Positions 19,128 through 28,072 are shown, numbered from the stretch's first letter. The stretch is 64,000 nt of DNA from Chloroflexota bacterium (GCA_013388735.1 JACAES010000066.1:1-64000), one strand, 5' to 3'. Notes: a model not told the origin generated them from the sequence alone. Numbers and translations: made by a program.

Positions 19128-20012
19128 TTAGCGCAGCCAGCGTAAATCGCGCCCGATCAGAAGTTCCACCATAGCGGCATGATGGGTATTTTTCATGGGG
19201 ATCAGTTCAACATCAAAACCATGCTGCTGTGCCAGCGCCCTGATGCGATCATTGGCGTCGTAAGTCATCAGGAAATCACCGGCCAGCGATTGAACGACGG
19301 CGAACAGTTCTTCGTGATCGAGGTCATTGTGTGTGTACAGGCGGCTTCCGGCACGTTTGCCATCCGCCGTGTAGGGCGGGTCAATAAAAAAGACAACCTT
19401 CGGCTGGCCGGCCCGGTCACGCAGAACGCTGATGCCATCACCGCTGATGAACGTAAGGCGCTGCCGGATGGCATGGATATCGAGGATTCGTTTTTTCAGG
19501 GTTTGCGGATACCAGCGCGAACCTATCCCTTTTCCTGCTTCTCCGAATTTCAGCTTGCCAGCGCCCGGCGCTAAGATGCCGCCCCGATTGACGCGGTTTT
19601 TGACAATCGTTTGCAGGGCGCGCTCGCGCAGCGGCAGGTTCGTCTGCTGAAGTAACGTCTGGACATTGGCCGGGGTCAGGGCGAACTGCTCGATCTGTTC
19701 CGCTAACCAGACGCCTTCGCCATCTTCGATGACTGTCTGCCATACCGCCGCGACTGCCGCGTCCAGTTCCACCAGGGTCACATGCTCGGCAAGCTGCTCA
19801 AATGCCGCCGTCAGACCGATGATCGCGCCGCCAGCAAAGGGTTCGACGAATTCCTGAGGCTTGTGGGCAAAGCTGGCAAACCAGCGGCGTATAACCGGCA
19901 CAAGCCAGGTTTTGCCGCCAGGGTAGCGGAATGGGCTGCGCTGCGGCACGGAAGCCACGTTCACCACCGGCAGCGAGGCCGGATATTCGGGAAAAAGGGA
20001 AAGCTGCTTCAT
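19128..20012 (-). CDS. D12-class (Dam-like) DNA adenine-N6 methyltransferase
   Basis: 294 residues. It has the SAM-binding motif EFVEPFAGGAIIGL, the RYPGGK N-terminal motif of D12 enzymes, and the catalytic DPPY in FFIDPPYTADG. It is the modification partner of the NotI-like endonuclease that ends 12 bases upstream; the two are one operon. The ATG at 20012 gives MKQLSLFPEY, matching the start of the second methyltransferase in this window (QLSLF). A GTG at 20027 overlapping the upstream stop is an alternative. Since it methylates adenine, its site must contain A, so it cannot be the NotI octamer. Confidence 0.9.
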   Translation of the reverse strand: MKQLSLFPEYPASLPVVNVASVPQRSPFRYPGGKTWLVPVIRRWFASFAHKPQEFVEPFAGGAIIGLTAAFEQLAEHVTLVELDAAVAAVWQTVIEDGEGVWLAEQIEQFALTPANVQTLLQQTNLPLRERALQTIVKNRVNRGGILAPGAGKLKFGEAGKGIGSRWYPQTLKKRILDIHAIRQRLTFISGDGISVLRDRAGQPKVVFFIDPPYTADGKRAGSRLYTHNDLDHEELFAVVQSLAGDFLMTYDANDRIRALAQQHGFDVELIPMKNTHHAAMVELLIGRDLRWLR

Positions 20013-20023
20013 GGCGCTTCGTC

Positions 20024-20903
20024 TCACATCAGGTCACTGAGAAGGGGCGCGTCGGGCGGATTGTCGCCATCTTCCAGTTTGCGATTCAGTTTTTCCTGCA
20101 AGTCCAGTATAAAATCATCCACCGGTCCGGGTTCCGGCGTCACGAGACGATTCAAGGCTTCCTGAAACAGTGTGTACACCCGGCGATATAACACCAGTTG
20201 ATACCGGTTGAGCGTTTCGTCCAGCACTAAATCATAGACCAGCCAGGCCATTTCTGCCTCATGCGGGGAAGCCTCAACCAGAGTGGGAAGCGTATCAAAG
20301 AATCCCCGGTGTAAAGCAACCGCCTGTTTTTTGCCCCAGTGATGCAGGATGCCGCCTTTGTAAATAAGCTGCGGGGCGAGTCGTTTGCGCGAGGACGAAA
20401 GATAGTCCGGTCGGGGATAATTGGGCTGCCCGCGCCAGTCCAGGTGATGGCGGTTCGCGGGGTCTTGCAGGTAATGCTCAAACGGCCGCCTGATATTGCC
20501 GGAGATATAAACGGCCTGCACTTCCAGGCTGCCGAAGTCGGTGATGCGCCCACTTTCGTCGTAAGCCACCAGAACGACATCAATGTTACCCGCCGATTCG
20601 CCCGTCCGCGTGGGCAGGCGAACTTCGGTCAGTGATGTCCAGGTCGTGTCTGGCGGAAAGAAAAAAGCTGCCGCGTCTTCAGCGATCAGCCAATCCTGCC
20701 TGAAGCGAACCGGGCAGGTCACGGCTGCCGCGCCGCTGCTTTCCAGAACGCTGCAAACTCCCAGGGGATCCGTTGGCTTTGTCTTTCGTGCAGTTGGCGA
20801 CGCGGTTGTTATAGGGGCAGAGGCGGAGTTTCCGGTGACGCTCTGCTGAAGGCGAAAAATTATCGGTTGGAAATCCAAAAACTTCGGCAAGCGGATGGTT
20901 CAT
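20024..20903 (-). pseudogene. NotI-family restriction endonuclease, frameshifted
   Basis: The N-terminus (from ATG 20903: MNHPLAEVFGFPTDNFSP) and the body lie in different frames. One extra G at 20770-20771 separates CTKDKAN from DPLGVCSV. With the base removed, the product is about 292 residues and has four cysteines (29, 38, 50, 63) placed like the Cys4 iron site of NotI. A catalytic D...ExQ set follows (NIDVVL ... LEVQAVY), close to the NotI PD-(D/E)xK variant. As written, only a 288-residue reading that begins out of frame is possible, lacking two of the cysteines. Either the gene is inactivated or the base is an assembly error. Confidence 0.8.
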
Positions 20904-20988
20904 AGGCACACTTAACAGCAAGAACGAGTAAGAGCCACAGCCGGATTATACAACCAATCACACCGAGGCGGGTTTGCTACGGTGCGCG

Positions 20989-21216
20989 ACGGGTGCATTT
21001 CAAGTTGGTGCAGAGTGCTTTTGCCCTCGCCCCTTCGCACTCAGGGGACAGCCCTCACCCCCGTCCCCTCTCCCGAACGGGCCTTCGGCACTGGGAGAGG
21101 GGCGAAAATCAGCCCCGTCGCCGTCGCTTCCCCCTTCTCCTGGCTGTGGAGCAGCGGTCGGGAGAAGGGGGTCAGGGGGATGAGGGCTACATCGCACTGA
21201 AGTGAAATACACCCGT
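20989..21216. repeat. Nested palindromic MITE-like element
   Basis: The outer inverted arms ACGGGTGCATTTCA (20989-21002) and TGAAATACACCCGT (21203-21216) match except for one base. Inside lies a second element, 21054-21188, with AGCCCTCA/TGAGGGCT ends, about 135 bp, related to the one in mazEF. It contains CCTCTCCCGAACGGGCC and a GGGAGAGGGG arm. No gene is present. The rest of 20904-21465 is also non-coding. Confidence 0.7.
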
Positions 21217-21339
21217 GCGCGACACAGGTCAATCGCATATAAACGGTATACGTGTTCTCAATCTGCTTTTCGACCCCCTCCGTCCCTTCGGGACACCACC
21301 CCCGTATACGGCTGAGGGGGTCTGGGGGAGGGATCAGAA

Positions 21340-21388
21340 GGCGAAAGCCCACTTACTGAGACGAAGTATCTTCGTGCGATGGCTCTGG
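21340..21388 (+). repeat. Dispersed 49-nt element, best copy
   Basis: It begins GGCGAAAGCCCACTTACTGA and contains the small hairpin ACGAAG-TAT-CTTCGT (21361-21375), then GCGATGGCTCTGG. Related copies lie at 16091-16131 (hairpin lost), 24365-24412 (hairpin stem bases changed on both sides) and 34127-34170 (minus orientation). Confidence 0.7.
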
Positions 21389-21465
21389 AACAGAATCGCC
21401 GCCACCTTGACCGAAGGCATTTACCATTGTACAAATCATAGGATGGAGATGATAGAAGCATAAGG

Positions 21466-22065
21466 ATGCCGACCGCACCCCCTGGCTATGGGTTCGCCGC
21501 CGACCTGTTCGGCGATCTGGAGTCGGCGTCGCCCTGGCGCTTTCTGCTGCTGGCGAACCTGCTGGCGCTGATTCCGCTGGGCGCGGCGGCGCTGCTGCTG
21601 TGGCTGCCATACCAGATGTACGCTGCGCTGGGCGCGCCACTGGCGCTGTTCCCCGCCCCGGACTGGCCGCCCTGGGGTTTCTGGCTGTTCGGCGCGGGGG
21701 CGCTGGCCGGGTCAATAGCCGCGCACGAAGGGCTGCATGGCGCGGCGCTGCTGCTGATGGGACGCCGCCCGCGTTTTGGCTACGCGGCGGGTTATCTGTA
21801 CGCCAGCGTGCGCCCCGGCCAGTTCCTCACCCGGCGGGCTTATCTGGTGATGGTGCTGTCGCCGCTGGCGATCATCAGCCTGGTGGGCGGGCTGACGCTG
21901 CCGTTTCTGTCGGCTTCGCTGGGGCAGATTGTGGTGCTGGCGCTGCTGCTTAACGCTGCCGCTTCGATTGGCGATCTGGCCGTCGCGCAGCGCCTTTTAC
22001 GCTGGCCGCCGGACGCGCTGTTCGCCGAAGCGGGCGGCATCCACGTTTACACGCGCCAGGGATGA
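21466..22065 (+). CDS. DUF3267-like membrane zincin
   Basis: 199 residues with four predicted membrane segments (about 24-48, 64-84, 122-150 and 150-172). HEGLHGAALLLMG carries an HExxH zinc motif inside the second membrane region, and a GDLAVAQ segment supplies a possible aspartate ligand. This arrangement fits DUF3267/site-2-protease-like putative peptidases. No neighbours share its direction. The ATG at 21466 has GGAGATGATAG upstream. Substrate unknown. Confidence 0.7.
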   Translation: MPTAPPGYGFAADLFGDLESASPWRFLLLANLLALIPLGAAALLLWLPYQMYAALGAPLALFPAPDWPPWGFWLFGAGALAGSIAAHEGLHGAALLLMGRRPRFGYAAGYLYASVRPGQFLTRRAYLVMVLSPLAIISLVGGLTLPFLSASLGQIVVLALLLNAAASIGDLAVAQRLLRWPPDALFAEAGGIHVYTRQG

Positions 22066-22071
22066 GGGTGG

Positions 22072-22224
22072 TTGCCCGATTCCGGTTGCCAGTTGCCAGA
22101 CTCCAGACTCAAAATCGGCGCAGTCTCATCGTCGGTTATCTGTCTGATGATGGTGCTGAAAAGCCTGTCCAGTTCGTCTTTTAACTGGAAACTGATGACT
22201 GGTAACTGGCGACTAAAAATTACC
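22072..22224. repeat. TTGCCAG-type repeat tract
   Basis: The intergenic tract starts with GGTTGCCAGTTGCCAGACTC and later has AACTGGAAACTGATGACTGG, which is the reverse-type motif. A related TGCCAGATGCCAG block is inside the GT-C-like gene at 55757-55775. No gene is seen. Confidence 0.55.
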
Positions 22225-23967
22225 CTACCGCTGTTCCGGCAGGCGGTTCAGCACGGCCTCAATGAAGCGTTCGCGGTTGGCGCGGCGGGCGACCTTGCCG
22301 CTGCTGGTTTTGATAAGCCATTTGGCCTCGACCAGATGCACGTAGCGGGCAGTCACGTCGGTGCTTTGAGCCACGCGGGCGCGGATTTCCCGCATGATGT
22401 CGGCGCGGGCGTCCAGGTCGTCGGTGTCGGTTTCGGCCACGATGGCGATGTCTTCCGTCCCCAGCGTTTCGTTAAATACGCCAAAGGCCACCGCCCGCCC
22501 TGGGTGCAGCCCCGGAATATCGTTGAGCAGGTTTTCGATGTCCTGCGGGTAGACGTTTTTGCCGCCGACGATAATCAGGTCTTTTTTGCGCCCGGTGATG
22601 TACAGCTCGCCGCCGGCCAGATAGCCCATATCGCCGGTGTAGTACCAGCCGTCGGCCATCACTTCGGCGGTGGCGTCCGGGCGGCGGTAGTAGCCGCTTA
22701 ACATCGAGTCGCTGCGCAGGGCGATTTCACCGATGTGCCGCTCCGGCAGGGCATGGCGCTGCTCGTCCACGACCTGGATCTGGCAGTTGGGGATCGGCGC
22801 GCCGCAGGAAACCAGCGTGACGGTTGGGACAATCGGCTTAAGCCCATCATCTACCGGGACGGCCAGCCGGTCTTCCATCAGCGCGCGGCGGTCAACCACG
22901 TCCAGCGGCGGCGGGGCGTCCGGCGCGCTCTGAGTGACGGCGAAGGTATTTTCCGCCATCGCATAACAGGTCGCCAGCGCCGACTCGCGCAGGCCGTAAT
23001 AAGCATACTGCTCCAGGAAGGCGCGGTGGCTTTCGGCATACACCGGCTCGGAACAGTTGATGACCGCTCGCAGCGAGGATAAATCCAGGCCATGTATCGC
23101 CGCCGGGCGGACACGCGTCGCCAGGAAGTTATAGGCGAAGTTCGGCAGCCAGCACAGGGTCGCGCGGTGTTCGTGGATGGCCCACAGCAGAATTTTGGGG
23201 TCGCGCACCCAATGGAAGGGCGACATCAGCACCAGCGGGATGCCCTGCAAAATGGGCATGATGAAGCCGGCGATCAGTCCCATATCGTGGTACAGCGGCA
23301 GCCAGCTTGCCACCACGTCGTCGGGCGCCAGCCGGATGGCCGCGCTGTAAGCAGCGACGTGATTTAATACCGCCCGATGCGACAGCATGACCCCTTTTTG
23401 CAGGCCGGTGCTGCCGGACGAATGCTGCAAAAAGGCGGTCGCATCCGCTTCGGCGGGGTGGCGATTCAGGTAGTCCTGGACGGATACGCCGTTGTGAGTC
23501 CCGATCACCTCATCCACGTTCAGAACCGTCACCGGCGGTTCGATGCCTGCCAGCCGTTCCCGCAGCGCGCTTTCTAAATCCGGGCTGGCGATCACCAACC
23601 GCACGCCGGAATGAGCGACCAACTGCCGCACGCTGTCAAAATACCGCGCACGGTCGAGCTTGTCGCTTAAAAACGGGAAGATCGAAGGCACCGCGCCCAG
23701 CAGCAGCGCGCCCCAAAAGCCCGCCAGCGCCATCTCGCCATGCTGCAAAACCAGCACCACCAGGTCGCCCGGCTGCACGCCGCACGCCGCCAGCGCCCCG
23801 GCGAAACGCGCCGCGCCCTCGAAAAACGCGCCGTAAGTCAGGCGGCGCTCGCCATCATGTTCGACCAGCACGACGGCGGTTGAACCGGCGCGTTCCCGGT
23901 ACAGCCAGCGCGCCTGCTCGATGAGCGTGGCGGGGCGGCGGTTCAGGGTGATAGGCAGCGTTGGCAT
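22225..23967 (-). CDS. Fatty-acyl-AMP ligase-like AMP-dependent synthetase
   Basis: 580 residues. The adenylate-forming family P-loop reads HSSGSTGLQKGVMLSH (about 172-187). The core motif SMLSGYYRRPDATAEV and GWYYTGDMGYLAGGELYITGRKKD are intact, as is a C-terminal lysine in KTSSGKVARR. The overall length and GLIAGFIMPILQG-type segments fit fatty acyl-AMP ligases, which load acyl-AMP onto carrier proteins rather than CoA. The acyl carrier protein gene ends 16 bases upstream in the same direction, which supports this. A CoA ligase remains possible. Confidence 0.85.
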   Translation of the reverse strand: MPTLPITLNRRPATLIEQARWLYRERAGSTAVVLVEHDGERRLTYGAFFEGAARFAGALAACGVQPGDLVVLVLQHGEMALAGFWGALLLGAVPSIFPFLSDKLDRARYFDSVRQLVAHSGVRLVIASPDLESALRERLAGIEPPVTVLNVDEVIGTHNGVSVQDYLNRHPAEADATAFLQHSSGSTGLQKGVMLSHRAVLNHVAAYSAAIRLAPDDVVASWLPLYHDMGLIAGFIMPILQGIPLVLMSPFHWVRDPKILLWAIHEHRATLCWLPNFAYNFLATRVRPAAIHGLDLSSLRAVINCSEPVYAESHRAFLEQYAYYGLRESALATCYAMAENTFAVTQSAPDAPPPLDVVDRRALMEDRLAVPVDDGLKPIVPTVTLVSCGAPIPNCQIQVVDEQRHALPERHIGEIALRSDSMLSGYYRRPDATAEVMADGWYYTGDMGYLAGGELYITGRKKDLIIVGGKNVYPQDIENLLNDIPGLHPGRAVAFGVFNETLGTEDIAIVAETDTDDLDARADIMREIRARVAQSTDVTARYVHLVEAKWLIKTSSGKVARRANRERFIEAVLNRLPEQR

Positions 23968-23982
23968 TTAATCTTCCCCGTC

Positions 23983-24276
23983 CTACAGCTTGGCCTCAAT
24001 GTTGCTCAGAATTTGATTGACGGTATTCATATTTTCGGCGGTTAATTCCGGGTCGTCGAAGCGCGCGCCAAAAGTATCCTCGATAAAAACCGCCAGTTCG
24101 ACCAGCGAGAACGAGTCCACCAGGCCGCCGGTGATGAGCGGTTCGTCGTCCTTAAGCGGGTAGGTGGGGTCTTTCACCATTTGGGTTTTGATGTAATCGC
24201 GCAGTTGATCTCGCACGGCTTCCGTCTCTGATAACACTACGGGCGCGGCCACACCGCGCCGCCTCTGACGAAACAC
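23983..24276 (-). CDS. Acyl carrier protein
   Basis: Up to 97 residues. The phosphopantetheine serine is in GGLVDSFSLVELAVFIED, a classic carrier-protein signature with a D-S core. The start is unclear: GTG 24276 gives an arginine-rich leader, while GTG 24237 gives a more normal 84-residue protein beginning with LSETEAVRDQ. It is paired with the fatty-acyl-AMP ligase downstream. No ketosynthase or peptide synthetase is nearby, so the acyl-ACP may feed a small lipid-modification pathway. Confidence 0.85.
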   Translation of the reverse strand: MFRQRRRGVAAPVVLSETEAVRDQLRDYIKTQMVKDPTYPLKDDEPLITGGLVDSFSLVELAVFIEDTFGARFDDPELTAENMNTVNQILSNIEAKL

Positions 24277-24364
24277 CCCAACAGCTTACCAGACAGCGGC
24301 ATTTTCGCGCAAGACGTCGCGGGCAGCGTGCCAGGGCCATCGCATCAACCTGGCGGTGGGGTCA

Positions 24365-24412
24365 GGCGAAAGTCCACTTATTGAGATGATGTATCGTCAT
24401 GCAGTGGTCCTG
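24365..24412 (+). repeat. Dispersed 49-nt element, variant copy
   Basis: GGCGAAAGTCCACTTATTGA is followed by a hairpin ATGATG-TAT-CGTCAT. Compared with the 21340 copy, bases on both sides of the stem differ in a way that keeps most pairs. Confidence 0.65.
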
Positions 24413-24531
24413 GGCGCATACCAACCCTGCCGGGCAGTTCGCGTTCAAAATCAGGTACAATAGTTCCTGGCGCGAAGCTGCGGCGCAAATGTTACACAAT
24501 GTTCTACAAGCGAACAACTGAAGATTAAATC

Positions 24532-25800
24532 ATGACTCAACAAAAAATCACTTTGTTCGACAACAAACGCATCATTCTCGGCGTCACCGGCAGCATCGCC
24601 GCCTACAAGGCCGTTGACCTCGCCAGCAAGCTGACGCAGGCCGGCGCGAAAGTGGACGTGCTGATGACCGCCGCCGCGCAGAAGTTCGTCACGCCGCTGG
24701 CGTTCCAGTCCGTCACCGGGCGTCCGGTGTATACCGACATGTGGCAGGCGGACAGCAGCGGCGGCCTGCCCACCCACATCGCCCATGTCGGCCTGGCCGA
24801 AGGCGCGGATGTGCTGCTGATCGCGCCCTGCACCGCCAACACCCTCGCCAAAATCGCGCACGGGCTGGCCGACGATTTGCTGAGCCTGACGACACTGGCC
24901 GCCCGCTGCCCGCTGGTGATCGCCCCGGCGATGGACGGCGGCATGTACGAAAGCGAAGTCACGCAGTTTAACCTGCGCGTGGTCAAGGGACGCGGCGTAC
25001 AGGTGATCGAGCCGGATGAAGGCCGCTTCGCTTCCGGGCTGGTCGGCAAAGGCCGCCTGCCGGAAACGCCCACCCTGATCGGCCACCTGCGGCGGGTGCT
25101 GGGGCGGGGCGGGACGCTCAACGGGCGGAAAATCGTCGTCACCGCCGGCGGCACGCGGGAGGCGATTGACCCGGTGCGTTACATCTCCAACCGTTCCAGC
25201 GGCAAACAGGGCTACGCGCTGGCGCAGGCGGCGCTGGACGCCGGCGCCAAAACGGTCGTCCTCATCAGCGCGGCCCAACATCTGCCCGCCCCGGTCGGCG
25301 CGACGGTCGTCCCGGTCAGCAGCGCGGCGGAAATGTTGTACGCCGTCCTGGAACATATCGCCAGCGCCGACGCCCTGCTGATGGCCGCCGCCGTCGCGGA
25401 CTTCACGCCGGAGCATGTGGCCGCGCAGAAGATCAAAAAGTCCGACGCCCCCAACGATGCGCCAACGCTGGCGCTGACGCGGACGCCGGATATTCTGCTG
25501 GTGGTCAAAAAACGGCGCGCGGACACCGGCTTCCCCCGTGTGGTAGTGGGTTTCGCGGCGGAAAGCCACAACCTGCTGGCGAACGCCCGCGCCAAACTGG
25601 AGCGTAAGGGGCTGCATCTGATGGTGGCGAACGACATCACCGCCGAGGACGCCGGCTTCGAGGTGGATACTAACCGCGTGGTGCTGCTGGACGCCGCCGG
25701 CGGGCAGGAGTCGCTCGACCTGATGAGCAAGGCCGCCGTCGGGGAGATGATCGTCCGGCGCGTGGCCGCGCTGCTGGCCCCGCCTACGCAGAAAGAATGA
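24532..25800 (+). CDS. coaBC: Bifunctional CoaBC (PPC synthetase/decarboxylase)
   Basis: 422 residues. The N-terminal flavoprotein CoaC (about 1-190) has GVTGSIAAYKA and the active histidine in PTHIAHVGLAEGADV (H82). C-terminal CoaB (about 195-415) has VTAGGTREAIDPVRYISNRSSG. It makes phosphopantetheine from phosphopantothenate and cysteine in CoA synthesis. Two positions differ from E. coli CoaC. The PxMN motif reads PAMDGGM (D135), and the clamp that normally has a cysteine reads FASGLVGKGR (S168). These may be a lineage variant. A weak GAAG site precedes ATG 24532. Confidence 0.93.
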   Translation: MTQQKITLFDNKRIILGVTGSIAAYKAVDLASKLTQAGAKVDVLMTAAAQKFVTPLAFQSVTGRPVYTDMWQADSSGGLPTHIAHVGLAEGADVLLIAPCTANTLAKIAHGLADDLLSLTTLAARCPLVIAPAMDGGMYESEVTQFNLRVVKGRGVQVIEPDEGRFASGLVGKGRLPETPTLIGHLRRVLGRGGTLNGRKIVVTAGGTREAIDPVRYISNRSSGKQGYALAQAALDAGAKTVVLISAAQHLPAPVGATVVPVSSAAEMLYAVLEHIASADALLMAAAVADFTPEHVAAQKIKKSDAPNDAPTLALTRTPDILLVVKKRRADTGFPRVVVGFAAESHNLLANARAKLERKGLHLMVANDITAEDAGFEVDTNRVVLLDAAGGQESLDLMSKAAVGEMIVRRVAALLAPPTQKE

Positions 25801-25834
25801 AATAGTTTTAACAAGTTTTTATCATCTTTACCGA

Positions 25835-25863
25835 TTGTTCGGGCTATTGATTGCAACTATAAT
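25835..25863 (+). promoter_or_regulatory. Promoter of the secreted-protein gene
   Basis: TTGTTC at 25835-25840, a 17-base spacer, and a perfect TATAAT at 25858-25863. The start codon is at 25920, which leaves a leader of about 50 bases with an AAGGAG site. Confidence 0.75.
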
Positions 25864-25919
25864 GACAATCAGGCACTTACGCGCCATGATTGATCGTACA
25901 TCTTAAGGAGTATCCGTTC

Positions 25920-26990
25920 ATGAAGTCACGTCTTTTAGCGGTTTTTCTGGTTGTTGCGCTGGCGCTGACGCTCTTCCCCGCCGCCGCGCAGGATATGATG
26001 GATCCGTGCCTGGGGCTGTCGGCTGCCGACTGCGAGATTGTAAAAGCGGCAGATGCTAAAGTTGCCGAACTGACCTCGTTCACCCAGAGCTTTAAATTCA
26101 ACCTTAGCCTGAGCGGACTGCAAACCCTGAGCGGGTTGATGGGTACAACCGGCGAGGGCGCGCCCCAGGCACTGACCATCACCGCCGATGCGGCCAACAG
26201 CCCCTTCGTCCTCAACCTGGCCGCCAGCGACCCAATGGCTGCTTTTGCGATGGCGATGGATGTCAACGGCAGCATCACCGGCACCGGTTCGGATGACCAG
26301 TCCGGCACGTCCAGCTTTGTGATCGTGGACGGCGTGTTTTATGCCAAAGACCCGGAAACCGGCCAGTGGATGGGCATCCCGCTCTCCGAATTCCTGGACA
26401 GCGCCGGCATGGCGGGCCTGCCGGTTGACCCTGCCGCGCTGCTGGAAGGCGACATGGGCGCGATGGGCGCGGCTGCCGACCCGACCGCGCTGCTGGCCGG
26501 TTCCGGCTTGTCGCCGGAAGACGTGGCCGCGCTGATGACTGTCGAAGGTTTCACCAGCCAGACGCGCCTGGCCGACGCCGAAATGATGGGCCAGGCCATG
26601 TATGCCTTCGAGTCGAAGATTGACTTCGTGCCGCTGCTGTCCTCGCAGGCTTTCCAGAACATCCTCACCAATCTGGCGGCTTCATCGGACGACCCCAGCA
26701 TGGCGCAGGCCGGGCAGATCGGGATGATGCTGCCCATGCTGCTCCAGGAAGGCAACATCAAGCTGACCCGCTGGATCGGCGCGAACGATATGTGGATACA
26801 CCGCGTCGTGGTGGAAGCCAACGTGGTGGTTGACCTGGCCGCGATGATGGGCGCATCCGGCGGCAGTAATGCCCCGCAGATGGAGCCGATCACGCTGCGC
26901 ATGATGCTGGACGTGGAACTGAGCGCGCACAACGCGACGGTGGCCCCCACCGCCCCCGAAGGCGCGCAGATGATGGAAATGGGTTCGTAA
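25920..26990 (+). CDS. Secreted LppX/LolA-like hypothetical protein
   Basis: 356 residues. A signal peptide (MKSRLLAVFLVVALALTLFP, cut near AAAQ) leads into a region with paired cysteines (DPCLGLSAADCEIV). An alternating-strand body follows, with FVIVDGVFYAKDPETGQW. The size and pattern recall LppX/LprG or LolA-like lipid-binding folds, but I cannot prove this. It is methionine- and alanine-rich. ATG 25920 follows AAGGAG. A strong promoter before it and a terminator after it define a single-gene transcript, probably well expressed. Confidence 0.65.
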   Translation: MKSRLLAVFLVVALALTLFPAAAQDMMDPCLGLSAADCEIVKAADAKVAELTSFTQSFKFNLSLSGLQTLSGLMGTTGEGAPQALTITADAANSPFVLNLAASDPMAAFAMAMDVNGSITGTGSDDQSGTSSFVIVDGVFYAKDPETGQWMGIPLSEFLDSAGMAGLPVDPAALLEGDMGAMGAAADPTALLAGSGLSPEDVAALMTVEGFTSQTRLADAEMMGQAMYAFESKIDFVPLLSSQAFQNILTNLAASSDDPSMAQAGQIGMMLPMLLQEGNIKLTRWIGANDMWIHRVVVEANVVVDLAAMMGASGGSNAPQMEPITLRMMLDVELSAHNATVAPTAPEGAQMMEMGS

Positions 26991-27020
26991 AACAACCTGT
27001 TTGAAGCGATTGAATCCGCA

Positions 27021-27050
27021 GGGGCGCATCAAGCGCCCCTCTTATTTTTG
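27021..27050 (+). terminator. Intrinsic terminator
   Basis: GGGGCGC (27021-27027) pairs with GCGCCCC (27033-27039) over a 5-base loop, followed by TCTTATTTTTG. It ends the transcript of the secreted protein gene. Confidence 0.85.
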
Positions 27051-27070
27051 TGCCGCAGACCAGACGCGCT

Positions 27071-27976
27071 TCAGCCGCGTTTGGCGGCCTGTTCCGGCGG
27101 GGACAGGTCTTCGATCAAATCCTCATATTCCGGGTATTCCTCGTCGTCTCTGGCCTTCTGTTTGCGTTCAAGCGGCGCTTCCAGGGTGCGTTTGGCGGCT
27201 TCGGCCAGCGCCCGCGCCAGGGTTTCGTGGGCGTCCAGGGCGAAGGCGAAGGTTTCTTCCTCGGCGCGGAACCGCACCAAACCCGGCGCCCCCGGCGCGT
27301 CCAGCCGCCGCAGCGCGCCGATCTGCTGGACGGCCTCCAGCGGGATTTTTCGCAGCACCGTTCCCCCGTTCAGGATGACCAGAAAACGCGGCATCAGGTA
27401 CAGGCTGACCGGCTCGGCCAGCGACCACGCGCCGTAGATGTCCTGCGCGGCGGGCGCGGCCTGGTACGGGCCGGCGTGGATATAAGGCCGCCGCCGCCGG
27501 TAGGCCGTCACCAGGTCCGGCGCGGCGAACGCCTTGAGCGCGCGCACCAGCTCGGCCATCGGCGTCCGGTACAGGCGCATTTTCAGCAGCAGCCAGCCGT
27601 CATCGTTTTCGACATGCAGCCAGATGTCGTTATAACCGCCGGTGTATTTGTGCGGGCGGCCAAACCAGCGCAGTTGTTCCGGCGTAAAGGACACGATTTC
27701 GCGCATCTGCGGCGTGCGTTCGTAAAGCGTCAGGCGACCCGGCGTAAGAACCAGCGCGCCCGCTCTGGCCGAACCCGAAACGCCGCCGATGAAGGCGCGT
27801 TCGTGGCGCAGGTCGGCGCGGTTGATAACCAGCAGCGGCGGTTCGCCGGCGGCGATGATCTGTTCCAGGCGGGCGGCGATGGCGCGCTGACGGCGAATCT
27901 GCTGCCAGCTTAGCAGCGACAGCCCGAAAACGAACAGAATGACCAGACTGAAGATACATTGTTCGGCGGGTATCAT
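27071..27976 (-). CDS. Hypothetical membrane-anchored protein
   Basis: 301 residues. One N-terminal membrane helix (CIFSLVILFVFGLSLLSW) precedes an Arg-rich stretch and a largely beta cytoplasmic region (about 45-270), possibly PH-like. The tail is acidic. No family recognised. I start at ATG 27976. A TATAAT lies only 6 bases before this ATG on the minus strand, with no ribosome site, so the transcript may be leaderless. A longer start at 28036 would remove that feature but adds an unconvincing leader. Confidence 0.6.
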   Translation of the reverse strand: MIPAEQCIFSLVILFVFGLSLLSWQQIRRQRAIAARLEQIIAAGEPPLLVINRADLRHERAFIGGVSGSARAGALVLTPGRLTLYERTPQMREIVSFTPEQLRWFGRPHKYTGGYNDIWLHVENDDGWLLLKMRLYRTPMAELVRALKAFAAPDLVTAYRRRRPYIHAGPYQAAPAAQDIYGAWSLAEPVSLYLMPRFLVILNGGTVLRKIPLEAVQQIGALRRLDAPGAPGLVRFRAEEETFAFALDAHETLARALAEAAKRTLEAPLERKQKARDDEEYPEYEDLIEDLSPPEQAAKRG

Positions 27977-28072
27977 GCCGCGATTATAGTCATCCGGCAT
28001 CATTCCGCCAAAAAGTGCGGCGCGATAATTAGCCAATTTGTTCCAAACAGTATATCCTTGTCAAAAGACCCA

